Shown here: piece after piece, positions 33,074 to 42,319 of the stretch
How positions within the stretch are numbered: the first letter of the stretch is position 1
How the letters are laid out: every line of letters starts with the position of its first letter
Made by a program: the position numbers and the translations under genes
The notes under the pieces: model-generated
The model's input: only the letters and a program-made list of their open reading frames with translations
Database searches by the model: none
What the model was told of the DNA's origin: nothing
Source of the DNA: Pseudomonas frederiksbergensis
GTDB lineage: Bacteria > Pseudomonadota > Gammaproteobacteria > Pseudomonadales > Pseudomonadaceae
DNA: 64,000 nucleotides
Assembly (NCBI RefSeq): GCF_003732705.1
Contig: NZ_MOBR01000015.1
Span: 1 to 64,000 of the forward strand
Reading direction: 5' to 3'

Positions 33074-35065
33074 ATGCCCGCATTCCGTACCATTCAGGCT
33101 CGCTACACGCTGTTTCTGGTCCTGTTCATCCTGCTGCTGTCGGTGCTCACGGTAGTGGGCATCAGCCAGCTGGTCGCGCCGAAACTACGGCATACCGAAG
33201 AACAGGTGGCCCTCAACCGCATTGCTGAAGTCGCCGAGCAAATCCAGGGCGAACTGAACAAGGTGCAAGCCCAGCAACGCAGCATCACCCAGACCATTCC
33301 CCTGCTCGACAGCGCCGCCATCGATACGGTGTTGCCCGGTCTGGTGGACCAGTACGGCGAGCTGAAAGTGTTTGGCGGCGGGATCTGGCCATTGCCCGGC
33401 CAGCGTGAAGCGGGCCGCAACAAATTCAGTACCTTCTGGCACCGCGACAGCTCCGGCAAACTGGCGGTGAACACCTTCTGGAACAGCGACGCGGCACCCA
33501 ACTACTACGACCAGACCTGGTACAAGGGCGGCATGGCCACCCCGCGCGGCCAGTGCGCCTGGGCCGCGGCCTATAAAGATGACGCCAGTGCCGAGCCGCG
33601 CACCAACTGCGCCATGGCCATCCAGAAAAACGGCGCGGCCTACGGTGTGTCGACCATCGACGTGACCCTGGGCTTTTTCAACGACCTGATCGCCCGCAAG
33701 GAAAAAGACCTCGGCGCCGAGATGTTGATCGTCGAGGCCGACGGCAAAATCATCAGCAACAGCTCGCGCATCAGCGGGCCGATCGTGCTGAAGAACGTCA
33801 GCGAACTGGCCGGCAACTCGCCGTTCGCCAGCCAGGTCAAGGCCGGCCTGCAAAACCGTGACAAGGCCCAGCGCGTTGAATTCGACAACAACGGTGACGC
33901 CAGCACCTTCTTCATGCGCCCGATCGAAGGCACGCCGTGGTACCTCGCCACCGCCCTGCCGACCAAACTGATCACCGCCCAACGTGACGATGTACTGAAC
34001 ACCTTGAGCCTGTTGCAGATTCCGATGGTGATCCTGTTGGTGCTGCTGCAGATCTACGCGATTCGCCAACTGATCCACCGCATGAAAATCCTCAAGGCCA
34101 ACATCGACGCCCTGTCTGCCGGCGATGCCGACCTGACCAAGCGCATCACCATCCGCGCCGAGGACGAACTGGGGGCCATCGGCCATTCGGTCAACGCCTT
34201 CATCATCTACTTGCAGAACATGATCGGCGAAGTGACCCAGGCCACCGGCGCCATGGCGTCGAGCCTGGACAACCTGCAACGGACCTCGGCGCACACCAGT
34301 CAGATCCTGGTGCGTCACGCCTCGGAAACCGATCAGACCGTCACCGCCATCACCGAAATGAGTTCCACCGCCGACAGCGTGGCGCAGAACGCCGCCGAAA
34401 CCGCATCGTTCACCCAGCGCGCCAGCGAACACGCGGATCGTTCGCGGGTGGTGGTCGGTGAAGCCTCCAGCAGTGTGGTGGCGTTGATTGAAGAAGTGGC
34501 CAGCGCCACGCATAAAGTCGAAAACATGCAGCAGGACGCGCAGCGGATTACCGAAATCCTCGGGGTGATTGGCGCGATTGCCGGGCAAACCAACCTGCTG
34601 GCGCTCAACGCGGCGATTGAAGCGGCGCGGGCCGGTGAACAGGGTCGTGGTTTTGCGGTGGTGGCTGATGAAGTCCGCGCCCTCGCCGCCCGGACCCAGG
34701 CCAGCACGTCGGAAATCAACGAAATGCTCAAACGCCTGACCCAGGGCGTGAGTTCCTCGGTCGCGGCCATGGAAAACACCCAGGCCAGCTGCCAGTCCGC
34801 CGCCGATGCGACGGCACGGGTGAACTCCGGCCTGGATGAAATGGCCGGCTCTGTCAGCCACATCAACAGCCTCAGCACCCAGATCGCCACCGCCGCCGAA
34901 CAGCAAAGTGCGGTCACCGAAGAGATCAACCGCAGCATGGTGCAGATCCGCCATATGGTGGATGAGTTGGTGAAAAGTGGTCACGCCAGCGAACTCAATA
35001 CCCAGCAGTTGCTGGAAGCCAATAGCCGGGTGAGCGCGATCATGGGACGGTTCAAAGTCCGCTAG
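33074..35065 (+). CDS. Methyl-accepting chemotaxis protein with periplasmic dCache-type sensor
   Basis: A 663-residue chemoreceptor. TM1 lies near residues 11-35, a periplasmic sensor of about 270 residues follows (double-Cache-like, with the stretch FGGGIWPLPGQREAGRNKFS and YYDQTWYKGG), TM2 near residues 313-333, then HAMP, and a cytoplasmic signalling domain with the conserved hairpin tip IAGQTNLLALNAAIEAARAGEQGRGFAVVADEVR (positions about 496-529). No C-terminal CheR-binding pentapeptide is seen (ends GRFKVR). The ligand cannot be deduced. It is flanked by a long upstream region and a REPIN downstream, so it is probably monocistronic. Confidence 0.92.
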   Translation: MPAFRTIQARYTLFLVLFILLLSVLTVVGISQLVAPKLRHTEEQVALNRIAEVAEQIQGELNKVQAQQRSITQTIPLLDSAAIDTVLPGLVDQYGELKVFGGGIWPLPGQREAGRNKFSTFWHRDSSGKLAVNTFWNSDAAPNYYDQTWYKGGMATPRGQCAWAAAYKDDASAEPRTNCAMAIQKNGAAYGVSTIDVTLGFFNDLIARKEKDLGAEMLIVEADGKIISNSSRISGPIVLKNVSELAGNSPFASQVKAGLQNRDKAQRVEFDNNGDASTFFMRPIEGTPWYLATALPTKLITAQRDDVLNTLSLLQIPMVILLVLLQIYAIRQLIHRMKILKANIDALSAGDADLTKRITIRAEDELGAIGHSVNAFIIYLQNMIGEVTQATGAMASSLDNLQRTSAHTSQILVRHASETDQTVTAITEMSSTADSVAQNAAETASFTQRASEHADRSRVVVGEASSSVVALIEEVASATHKVENMQQDAQRITEILGVIGAIAGQTNLLALNAAIEAARAGEQGRGFAVVADEVRALAARTQASTSEINEMLKRLTQGVSSSVAAMENTQASCQSAADATARVNSGLDEMAGSVSHINSLSTQIATAAEQQSAVTEEINRSMVQIRHMVDELVKSGHASELNTQQLLEANSRVSAIMGRFKVR

Positions 35066-35076
35066 TCCGCACAACC

Positions 35077-35172
35077 CCTGTAGGAGCGAAGCTTGCTCGC
35101 GAAGGCGACGGTACATCCAACAATGATGTTGGCTGACACGACGCCTTCGCGAGCAAGCTTTGCTCCTACAGG
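35077..35172. repeat. REPIN after the chemoreceptor gene
   Basis: CCTGTAGGAGCGAAGCTTGC and the inverted GCAAGCTTTGCTCCTACAGG flank a centre of about 55 bases that includes CCAACAATGATGTTGG, a smaller hairpin. This is a GTAGGAGC-type pair with a long loop. Confidence 0.85.
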
Positions 35173-35278
35173 ATGGGTGTCGTTCTTGTATTACTTCGAA
35201 ACACTCTCGCCCCGCTTCGTTGGCTAAAGTCGTCAAAATGCCTCTTTTTTTGACCGCCACCCGAGCCGAGATCCCCCC

Positions 35279-35725
35279 ATGCGAACCCACCTGCGTCTGC
35301 TCGCCCTGAGCGCCCTGTTCATTTCCTCCCTGGCCCAGGCCGCCAACCCGATCCCCATCGAAGTCCACCGCGACGCCAATTGCGGTTGCTGCAAAAAATG
35401 GATCAGCCATCTGGAAGCCAACGGTTTCAAGGTCGAAGATCACGTCGAAGCCGACATGAGCACCTTCAAGCAACAGCACGGCGTGCCGCCACGCCTGGCG
35501 TCCTGTCACACGGCGCTGATCAACGGCAAGTTTGTCGAAGGCCATGTGCCGGCCGAGCAAGTGCTGGCCCTGAGCAAGCGTGATGATTTGCTGGGGGTTG
35601 CCGCGCCGGGCATGCCGATGGGTTCGCCGGGCATGGAAATGGACGGCATGAGCGATGCTTATCAAATCATCGGCCTGAAAAAAGACGGGACTGACACGGT
35701 GGTGGCGGACTACCCCGCCCATTGA
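35279..35725 (+). CDS. DUF411 periplasmic metal-binding protein
   Basis: A 148-residue DUF411 protein with signal peptide MRTHLRLLALSALFISSLAQA. The family CxCC motif is present as DANCGCCKKWISHLEANGF, with a second Cys-His pair (LASCHTALI) and a Met-rich segment near the C-terminus (PGMPMGSPGMEMDGM). The Cys and Met clusters point to copper or another soft metal; in other bacteria DUF411 genes accompany copper-resistance loci, but none is adjacent here. The stop codon overlaps the start of the next gene by one base (TGATG), indicating coupling. Confidence 0.85.
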   Translation: MRTHLRLLALSALFISSLAQAANPIPIEVHRDANCGCCKKWISHLEANGFKVEDHVEADMSTFKQQHGVPPRLASCHTALINGKFVEGHVPAEQVLALSKRDDLLGVAAPGMPMGSPGMEMDGMSDAYQIIGLKKDGTDTVVADYPAH

Positions 35726-36159
35726 TGTCCGGCGCATTGATCGGGCTGTTTCTGGCGGCATTCGGTGCCGCAACGCTACTGCCGTTGCAATCCGAAGCGC
35801 TGCTGGTCGGGCTGTTGCTCAGCAATCGTTATTGGCTCTGGTCGCTGCTGGCGGTCGCGACCGTGGGCAATGTGCTGGGCTCGCTGGTGAACTGGTGGTT
35901 AGGCCGCGGCATCGAACGCTTCCGTGAGCGGCGCTGGTTCCCGGTCAACCCCCGGCACCTGGAAACAGCGCGAAAACATTATCAGCGCTATGGTCACTGG
36001 TCGCTGCTGCTCAGTTGGGTGCCGGTGATCGGTGATCCGCTGACCCTCGTCGCGGGTGTGATGCGCGAGCCGCTGGGGCGATTTCTGCTGATTGTGACCT
36101 TCGCCAAGGGTGCCCGTTATGGGGTGCTGGCAGCCATTACATTGGGCTGGATGGCTTAA
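35725..36159 (+). CDS. YqaA-family (DedA-like) membrane protein
   Basis: A 144-residue inner-membrane protein of the YqaA group within the DedA/SNARE-associated superfamily. It has the conserved acidic residue in LLPLQSEALLVGLLL, the Gly/Asn motif TVGNVLGSLVNWWLGRGIE, and the RYGHWSLLLSWVPVIGDPLTLVAGVMR segment with the conserved Gly-Asp. Distant DedA relatives are lipid flippases; YqaA function is unknown. The start overlaps the DUF411 stop by one base, so the two are likely cotranslated. Confidence 0.87.
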   Translation: MSGALIGLFLAAFGAATLLPLQSEALLVGLLLSNRYWLWSLLAVATVGNVLGSLVNWWLGRGIERFRERRWFPVNPRHLETARKHYQRYGHWSLLLSWVPVIGDPLTLVAGVMREPLGRFLLIVTFAKGARYGVLAAITLGWMA

Positions 36160-36161
36160 AA

Positions 36162-36253
36162 CTGTGGGAGCGAGCCTGCTCGCGAAAGCGGTGCTCCAGA
36201 CAACATTTATTTTGAAGCTGCTGGCCTCTTCGCGAGCAGGCTCGCTCCCACAG
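36162..36253. repeat. GTGGGAGC-type REPIN after the YqaA gene
   Basis: CTGTGGGAGCGAGCCTGCTC and its inverted copy flank a centre of about 50 bases. It starts two bases after the YqaA stop codon and can act as terminator for the DUF411-YqaA pair. Confidence 0.85.
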
Positions 36254-36320
36254 GGGCCGGTGTTTAATGTCGGCGTAATCGCGTCCTCCCAACATCGCCT
36301 CATTTACATGGAGTGAACCT

Positions 36321-37343
36321 ATGCCCCCTTCCCGCTGGCTGCCCAGCCTGCTACTGACCGCCGCCCTGCCCCTGCTGGCCCACGCCGAAGGTCCGGCCTA
36401 TGGCCCGGAACTCCAGGGCTTCGAATACCCCTACACGGTCAAGCACTTTGCCTTTCAGTCCCAGGGCAAATCCCTGCAAATGGGTTACATGGACGTCGCC
36501 GCCCATGGCAAGGCCAACGGGCGCAGCGTGGTGCTGATGCATGGCAAGAATTTCTGCGGCGCCACCTGGGACAGTTCGATCAAGGCCCTGAGCGAGGCCG
36601 GTTACCGGGTGATCGCGCCGGACCAGATCGGCTTTTGCACCTCCAGCAAACCGGACAACTATCAGTACAGCTTCCAGCAACTGGCGACCAACACCCAGCA
36701 GTTGCTCAAGGCCCTGGGCATCCAGAAAGCCACGTTGCTCGGGCACTCCACCGGCGGCATGCTCGCCACCCGTTATGCGTTGCAATACCCGGAACAAGTC
36801 GAACAACTGGCGCTGGTCAATCCCATCGGTCTGGAAGACTGGAAAGCCCTCGGCGTGCCGTACCGCACCGTCGATCAATGGTATGAGCGTGAACTGAAAG
36901 TCAGCGCCGACAGCATCCGCGAATACGAACGCAGCACCTATTACGCCGGGCACTGGAAGCCTGAGTTCGACCGCTGGGTCGACATGCTCGCCGGGCTCAG
37001 CAAAGGCCCGGGCAAGACTCAGGTGGCATGGAACTCGGCGCTGATCTACGACATGATCTTCACCCAACCGGTGTACTACGAGTTCAAGGATTTGAAGGTG
37101 CCGACGCTATTGCTGATCGGCACCTCCGACACCACGGCCATCGGCAAGGACATCGCGCCACCGGCGGTCAAGGCGAAGATTGGTCACTATGAAGTGCTCG
37201 GCAAGCAGGTGGCCGGGCTTATCCCGCAATCGACGTTGATCGAATTTCCAGGCCTGGGCCATGCGCCACAGATGGAAGAACCGGCAAAATTCCACCAGGC
37301 CCTGCTGGGCTGGCTAAGCAAATACAACCCTGTTCGCGGATGA
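36321..37343 (+). CDS. Secreted alpha/beta hydrolase
   Basis: A 340-residue alpha/beta-fold hydrolase with a signal peptide (MPPSRWLPSLLLTAALPLLAHA), so it acts in the periplasm or outside. The nucleophile elbow is LLGHSTGGMLA, the oxyanion-loop region is LMHGKNFCGATWD, an acidic residue lies in LLIGTSDTTAIG, and the catalytic His is in FPGLGHAPQME. Substrate is unknown; an exported esterase or lactonase is plausible. The next gene follows after 10 bases, so the two probably form an operon. Confidence 0.88.
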   Translation: MPPSRWLPSLLLTAALPLLAHAEGPAYGPELQGFEYPYTVKHFAFQSQGKSLQMGYMDVAAHGKANGRSVVLMHGKNFCGATWDSSIKALSEAGYRVIAPDQIGFCTSSKPDNYQYSFQQLATNTQQLLKALGIQKATLLGHSTGGMLATRYALQYPEQVEQLALVNPIGLEDWKALGVPYRTVDQWYERELKVSADSIREYERSTYYAGHWKPEFDRWVDMLAGLSKGPGKTQVAWNSALIYDMIFTQPVYYEFKDLKVPTLLLIGTSDTTAIGKDIAPPAVKAKIGHYEVLGKQVAGLIPQSTLIEFPGLGHAPQMEEPAKFHQALLGWLSKYNPVRG

Positions 37344-37353
37344 GGTAAGGCTG

Positions 37354-38307
37354 ATGGCAGTGCAGATTGCGGTGATCGATGACTGGCAGGACGTGGCCAG
37401 CGGCGTGGTGGACTGGTCGGTGCTGGAGAGCATTGGCCAGGTCAGTTTTATCCACGACTATCCGGCCGACAACGCCGTTCTGGCCGAACGCCTGGGCGCG
37501 TTCGAAGTGATTTGCGTGATGCGCGAGCGCACACGGTTCGACGAAGACCTGCTGCGCCGTTTGCCGAAACTGAAACTGTTGGTCACCGGCGGCATGCGCA
37601 ACGCCGCCCTCGACCTGAAAGCCGCCACCGCGCTGGGCATTCAGGTCAGCGGCACCGACAGCTACAAACACGCCGCCCCGGAACTGACCTGGGCGCTGAT
37701 CATGGCCGCCACCCGCAACCTGGTGGCCGAAGCCAACGCCCTGCGCGCCGGCCAGTGGCAACAAGGCCTGGGCGGCGACCTGCATGGCAAGACCCTGGCG
37801 ATCCTCGGCCTGGGCAGCATCGGCCAGCGCGTGGCGCAGTTTGGTCAGGTGTTCGGCATGCGGGTGATTGCCTGGAGTGAAAACCTTACTGCCGAACGGG
37901 CCGCCGAGGTCGGCGTGACCTATGTCAGCAAACAGGAACTGTTCGAGCAGGCCGACGTGCTGTCGGTGCATTTGGTGCTCAGCGACCGCAGTCGTGGAAT
38001 CGTCGACGCCCAGGCGCTGGACTGGATGAAACCTTCGGCGCTGCTGGTCAATACCGCTCGCGGGCCGATTGTCGATGAAGCGGCGCTGATCAAGGCGTTG
38101 CAGAAGAATCGCCTGGCGGGTGCGGCGCTGGATGTATTCGATCAGGAGCCGTTACCCGCATTGCACCCGTTCCGCACCCTGCCCAATGTGCTGGCCACGC
38201 CCCATGTCGGGTATGTCAGCCGGCAAAATTATCATCAGTTTTTTGCGCAGATGATTGATGACATACAGGCTTGGGCGGCGGGTGCGCCGGTTCGGTTGTT
38301 GAGCTAA
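37354..38307 (+). CDS. D-isomer-specific 2-hydroxyacid dehydrogenase
   Basis: A 317-residue NAD(P)-dependent dehydrogenase of the D-2-hydroxyacid family. The dinucleotide motif is LGLGSIGQRVAQFGQVFGM, the substrate Arg lies in NTARGPIVDEAAL, the Glu in DVFDQEPLP and the catalytic His in TPHVGYVS. Family members reduce 2-oxoacids such as glyoxylate, hydroxypyruvate or phenylpyruvate; the substrate here is not known. GAGGTAAGG precedes the ATG. It follows the secreted hydrolase closely and may process a hydroxyacid it releases (inference). Confidence 0.9.
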   Translation: MAVQIAVIDDWQDVASGVVDWSVLESIGQVSFIHDYPADNAVLAERLGAFEVICVMRERTRFDEDLLRRLPKLKLLVTGGMRNAALDLKAATALGIQVSGTDSYKHAAPELTWALIMAATRNLVAEANALRAGQWQQGLGGDLHGKTLAILGLGSIGQRVAQFGQVFGMRVIAWSENLTAERAAEVGVTYVSKQELFEQADVLSVHLVLSDRSRGIVDAQALDWMKPSALLVNTARGPIVDEAALIKALQKNRLAGAALDVFDQEPLPALHPFRTLPNVLATPHVGYVSRQNYHQFFAQMIDDIQAWAAGAPVRLLS

Positions 38308-38921
38308 GACCGCGTTATCGTTCTTCGCGGGCAAGCCTCGCTCCTACAGGGATTTCTTGTGAACACGCGTTTTGTGTACACCACCAATCTACTGTGGGAG
38401 CGAGCTTGCTCGCGATGAGGCCTTCCCAACCACTAAATCCCTAAAATCAAGACGCACCGCAATGGTGCAAAACCTCTTCCCCCCTCGCACACCCATGTGA
38501 CTTGCGCGTGACATTTTGGCCCGCAATCCTAAAAAAACATGCCCTTCGTCGGTGCGTTAGCCCTGCGTATTTGCACGTCCGTACCTCTTTAAACCGATTG
38601 TCGAACAATTTTGCCATTTGGTCTGTGCCGCTCTAAGTTCTGGCCTAGACTGATTTTCGCGGGTTGAAACCGGTCGGTCACAAAGCGGGAAAATAGTCGA
38701 AACTTTTACCTGTTGTGCAGAGTCCTCTCTTAGACAGGTGCGTTCCGACTGGTGCAATCCTTGCAATAGCCCTTGTATGAGCCGCTCCACCCTTTGTGCT
38801 TTAGCGTATTGGGCAGCCATTGCTCCTCAATGCGTAGCGCGTTTGCGCCCGGCCACAGGATTTGGCCACGGACACTGTTTGTGCCACGCCTAGAATTAGA
38901 TCAACAACACGGGAGATTCAT
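38308..38921. other. 614-base gene-free region upstream of the glycogen/trehalose operon
   Basis: No convincing gene lies here. It contains a right-arm REP fragment of the GTAGGAGC type (38324-38350), a left-arm fragment of the GTGGGAGC type (38392-38418), and then a long stretch that probably holds the glgA promoter. CTAGACT near 38645 and CTAGAATTA at 38890-38898 resemble sigma-S -10 elements; the second would give a leader of about 20 bases that includes GGGAG. Trehalose genes in Pseudomonas are known to be stress-induced, which fits, but the promoter call is tentative. Confidence 0.5.
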
Positions 38922-40508
38922 ATGATCAGTGCGGCTTTAGATATTCAGGGAGAACGTGCTCATCAGCAGGTCGGCGAATCGAGCGCCGTGAATGCCCCCA
39001 GCACCAAGACGATCAGCGTTCCCGGCACCAAGACGCTGGCACCGATCGCCAGTCAGAACCCCAACCGCAAAAAGGTTTTATTCGTCACCTCGGAAATCGC
39101 CGACCTGGTCAAGACCGGCGGCTTGGGTGACGTCTCCGCAGCACTGCCACGGGCCATGGCTCATCTGCACGACGTTCGCGTGTTGATCCCCGGTTATCCG
39201 CAAGTGCTGCACAGCGAAAACCCGATCCACATTATTGGTGAACTGGGCGGTCATGCGGCGTTGCCACCCTGCAAGATCGGGCGCATGGACATGCCGGATG
39301 GCCTGGTCATTTACGTGTTGATCTGCCCCGAACTCTACGAGCGCGAGGGTTCACCCTACGGCGCCAACAACGGCCGCGACTGGCCGGACAACCACATTCG
39401 TTTCGCCCGCCTGGGCCTGGCCGCTGCCGACATTGCCGCCAACCTCGCACAAATCCACTGGTGCCCGGACTTGGTGCACGCCCATGACTGGCCTGCTGGC
39501 CTGGCCCCGGCGTATATGCACTGGCGTGGACAACGCACCCCGACCCTGTTCACCATCCATAACCTCGCCTATCAGGGCGTGACCAGTCTCGGCTCTTGCC
39601 CGGAGCTGGGCATTCCGATGCACGCGTTGCAACAGGAAGGCATGGAGTTCTACGGCAAGATGTCGTTCCTCAAGGCCGGCATGGCCTATTCGAGCCACAT
39701 CACCACGGTCAGCGCCACCTACGCCCAGGAAATCACCACCCCGGCCTTCGGCTGCGGCCTCGACGGTTTTCTCGCCGCCAAGACCCAGCAAGGCCTGCTC
39801 AGTGGCATTCCGAATGGCATCGACGAGAGCTGGGACGCGGCCACCGATCCGCACCTGTTCTGCCCGTTCACCATCGGTGACTGGGACGGTAAAGCGGTCA
39901 ACGCCGCCCATGTGCGCGAGTTGTTCGGCCTCGAAGATTCCGAAGGCCCGCTGTTCGCCGTGGTCTCGCGACTGGTGTACCAGAAAGGCCTCGACCTGAC
40001 GGAAGCCGTGGCCGATTTCATCGTCGAAAACGGCGGCCAGGTGGCCATCATCGGCCGTGGCGAGCCGGAAGAAGAACAAGCCATGCGTGAACTGGCCCTG
40101 CGTTTCCCCGGCCAGGTCGGCGTGCGTATCGGCTTCAACGAAACCGATGCCCGACGCATGTTCGCCGGCAGTGATTTCCTGCTGATGCCTTCGCGTTACG
40201 AACCTTGCGGCCTGAGCCAGATGTACGCCCAGCGCTTCGGCTCGTTGCCGGTGGCGCGTAACACCGGCGGCCTGGCCGACACCATTGAAAACGGTGTGAC
40301 CGGTTTCCTGTTCGACGAATCCACCGTCGAAAGCTACCGCGAAGCCGTGGGCCGTGCGTTCAAGGTCTTCGCCTTCCCCGACTTGCTGAACGCCATGCGC
40401 TGCCGCGCGATGGCCGCGCCGTTCAACTGGTGCAAGGCCGTCGAACCCTATGCCGAACTCTACGAAAAACTGGTAGGCAAAGCCTTGGGCAAATCGGGCC
40501 ATAAATAA
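38922..40508 (+). CDS. glgA: Glycogen synthase GlgA
   Basis: A 528-residue GT5 glycosyltransferase that transfers glucose from ADP-glucose to growing alpha-1,4-glucan. The ADP-glucose-binding KTGGLGD motif follows FVTSEIADLV, and the C-terminal nucleotide region PSRYEPCGLSQMYAQRFGSLPVARNTGGLADT carries the conserved Glu. Before KKVLFVTSEIADL there is an extra N-terminal stretch of about 50 residues rich in Ser, Thr and Pro, absent from the E. coli enzyme. GGGAG precedes the ATG. It heads the glgA-treZ-malQ-treY unit, as in P. aeruginosa PA2165-PA2160. Confidence 0.95.
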   Translation: MISAALDIQGERAHQQVGESSAVNAPSTKTISVPGTKTLAPIASQNPNRKKVLFVTSEIADLVKTGGLGDVSAALPRAMAHLHDVRVLIPGYPQVLHSENPIHIIGELGGHAALPPCKIGRMDMPDGLVIYVLICPELYEREGSPYGANNGRDWPDNHIRFARLGLAAADIAANLAQIHWCPDLVHAHDWPAGLAPAYMHWRGQRTPTLFTIHNLAYQGVTSLGSCPELGIPMHALQQEGMEFYGKMSFLKAGMAYSSHITTVSATYAQEITTPAFGCGLDGFLAAKTQQGLLSGIPNGIDESWDAATDPHLFCPFTIGDWDGKAVNAAHVRELFGLEDSEGPLFAVVSRLVYQKGLDLTEAVADFIVENGGQVAIIGRGEPEEEQAMRELALRFPGQVGVRIGFNETDARRMFAGSDFLLMPSRYEPCGLSQMYAQRFGSLPVARNTGGLADTIENGVTGFLFDESTVESYREAVGRAFKVFAFPDLLNAMRCRAMAAPFNWCKAVEPYAELYEKLVGKALGKSGHK

Positions 40509-40525
40509 ATCAGAGGCTTTCAACG

Positions 40526-42319
40526 ATGCCGTTACGGACCCTTGAGACCTGGCCCCACGGCGCAATCATGCTGGACGCAGAACACACGCGTTTTGCCTTG
40601 TGGGCGCCAGATGCGTTTGACGTCAGTGTCGAACTGGATGATGGACACTCCATACCACTACAGCCCCAGGGTGATGGCTGGTTTGTGATCAAGACCCGCT
40701 GCCCGGCCGGCACGCGTTACCGCTACAACATCGATGGCGAACTGGAGGTGCCCGACCCGGCCTCCCGCGCCCAGGCCGGGGACCTCGACCGCCACAGCGT
40801 GGTGGTCGATCCCCTCGCCTACCACTGGCAACACAACGACTGGCAAGGTCGGCCGTGGAATGAAGCGGTGATCTACGAACTGCACGTCGGGACGCTCGGT
40901 GGGTACAGCGAGGTCGAGCAACACCTGGCGCGCCTGGTTGAACTGGGCATCACCGCCATCGAACTGATGCCCTTGGCGCAATTCCCCGGCGAGCGCAATT
41001 GGGGCTACGACGGGGTCCTGCCCTACGCGCCCCAAGCCTCCTACGGCTCTCCCGAACAACTCAAACACCTGATCGACACCGCCCACGGCCATGGTCTGGC
41101 GGTGATTCTCGACGTGGTCTACAACCACTTCGGCCCCGACGGCAACTATTTGCATCGCTACGCCAAAGGCTTCTTTCGCGAAGACAAACACACCCCGTGG
41201 GGCGCCGCCATCGACTTCCGCCGTCGCGAAGTGCGGGACTTCTTCATTGAAAACGCGCTGATGTGGTTGCTCGAATACCGCTTCGACGGTTTGCGCCTGG
41301 ACGCGGTGCACGCCATCGAAGACCCGGATTTCCTCCAGGAATTGGCGCAACGGGTACGCCGACAGGCCGCGCCGGGCCGGCACGTGTGGTTGAACCTGGA
41401 AAACGAACACAACCAGGCCAGCCTGCTGGAGCAAGGTTTCGATGCGCAGTGGAACGACGACGGCCACAACGCCCTGCACGTGCTGCTGACCGGAGAAACC
41501 GACGCCTACTACGCCGACTACGCCGAAAACCCAACGGAACAACTGGCCCGTTGCCTGAGCGAAGGCTTCGTGTTTCAGGGCCACATCAATCGCCACGGTG
41601 AGTCCCGGGGCGAACCCAGTGGTCACTTGCCGCCGAGTGCCTTCGTGCTGTTTTTGCAAAACCACGACCAGATCGGCAATCGCGCCTTTGGCGAACGCCT
41701 GCATCAACTGGCCCCGACCGACGCGTTGAAAGCGGCGACGGCGCTGCTGTTGTTGTCGCCGATGATTCCGCTGATGTTCATGGGTGACGAGTTCGCCGCC
41801 GAGCAACCATTCCTGTTTTTCACCAGCCACCACGGCGAACTGGCGGAACTGGTGCGCGAAGGCCGACGCAACGAATTCGCGGCGTTCAGTGCCTTCCAGG
41901 ATCCGCACAAACGCGAGCAGATTCCCGACCCGAATGCGCCGCAAACCTTTGAAGCGTCGCAGCCACGCCCGGCAGATGAGCCGGCGCAACAGGCCATTCA
42001 CGACCTGTATCGGCAACTGCTGAAGCTGCGTCATGAACACATCATTCCGCACCTGCCCGGCTCCCGTGCCCTGGGCACTGAAGTGCTGGGAGAAGGCGCC
42101 GTTTCAGCGAGTTGGCGCCTGGGCAACGGCAATCTGCTGCGTATTGACCTGAACCTCAGCGACGCGCCCGTGGTCCACCCTCCACAGGCCGATGCTTCGC
42201 TGTTGTTCGAACACCCACCCGCGTCCGGCCTGTTGAACCAGAGCAGCCTCGCCCCTTATTGCGTGCTCGTCAGCCTCACGGCTGCAAACCCTTTGCTACC
42301 TGATGGAGAGCGCCTATGA
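40526..42319 (+). CDS. treZ: Maltooligosyl trehalose trehalohydrolase TreZ
   Basis: A 597-residue GH13 enzyme that cleaves trehalose from maltooligosyl-trehalose, the TreY product. An N-terminal carbohydrate-binding-like domain (RFALWAPDAFDVSVELDD) precedes the catalytic barrel. The GH13 regions are VVYNHFGPDG, GLRLDAVHAI with the nucleophile near Asp259, the acid in NLENEHNQ (Glu292 or Glu294), and FLQNHDQIGNRA. Start 17 bases after glgA. Its last bases overlap the malQ start (ATGA), so the genes are translationally coupled. Confidence 0.95.
   Translation: MPLRTLETWPHGAIMLDAEHTRFALWAPDAFDVSVELDDGHSIPLQPQGDGWFVIKTRCPAGTRYRYNIDGELEVPDPASRAQAGDLDRHSVVVDPLAYHWQHNDWQGRPWNEAVIYELHVGTLGGYSEVEQHLARLVELGITAIELMPLAQFPGERNWGYDGVLPYAPQASYGSPEQLKHLIDTAHGHGLAVILDVVYNHFGPDGNYLHRYAKGFFREDKHTPWGAAIDFRRREVRDFFIENALMWLLEYRFDGLRLDAVHAIEDPDFLQELAQRVRRQAAPGRHVWLNLENEHNQASLLEQGFDAQWNDDGHNALHVLLTGETDAYYADYAENPTEQLARCLSEGFVFQGHINRHGESRGEPSGHLPPSAFVLFLQNHDQIGNRAFGERLHQLAPTDALKAATALLLLSPMIPLMFMGDEFAAEQPFLFFTSHHGELAELVREGRRNEFAAFSAFQDPHKREQIPDPNAPQTFEASQPRPADEPAQQAIHDLYRQLLKLRHEHIIPHLPGSRALGTEVLGEGAVSASWRLGNGNLLRIDLNLSDAPVVHPPQADASLLFEHPPASGLLNQSSLAPYCVLVSLTAANPLLPDGERL

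Noticed and set aside
32826..33155. 109-codon frame upstream of the chemoreceptor
   Set aside because: It overlaps the chemoreceptor start, lacks a ribosome-binding site and has AT-rich non-coding composition.
33185..35773. 862-codon antisense frame opposite the chemoreceptor and DUF411 gene
   Set aside because: The plus-strand genes have complete domain signatures; the antisense product does not, and it crosses a REP element.
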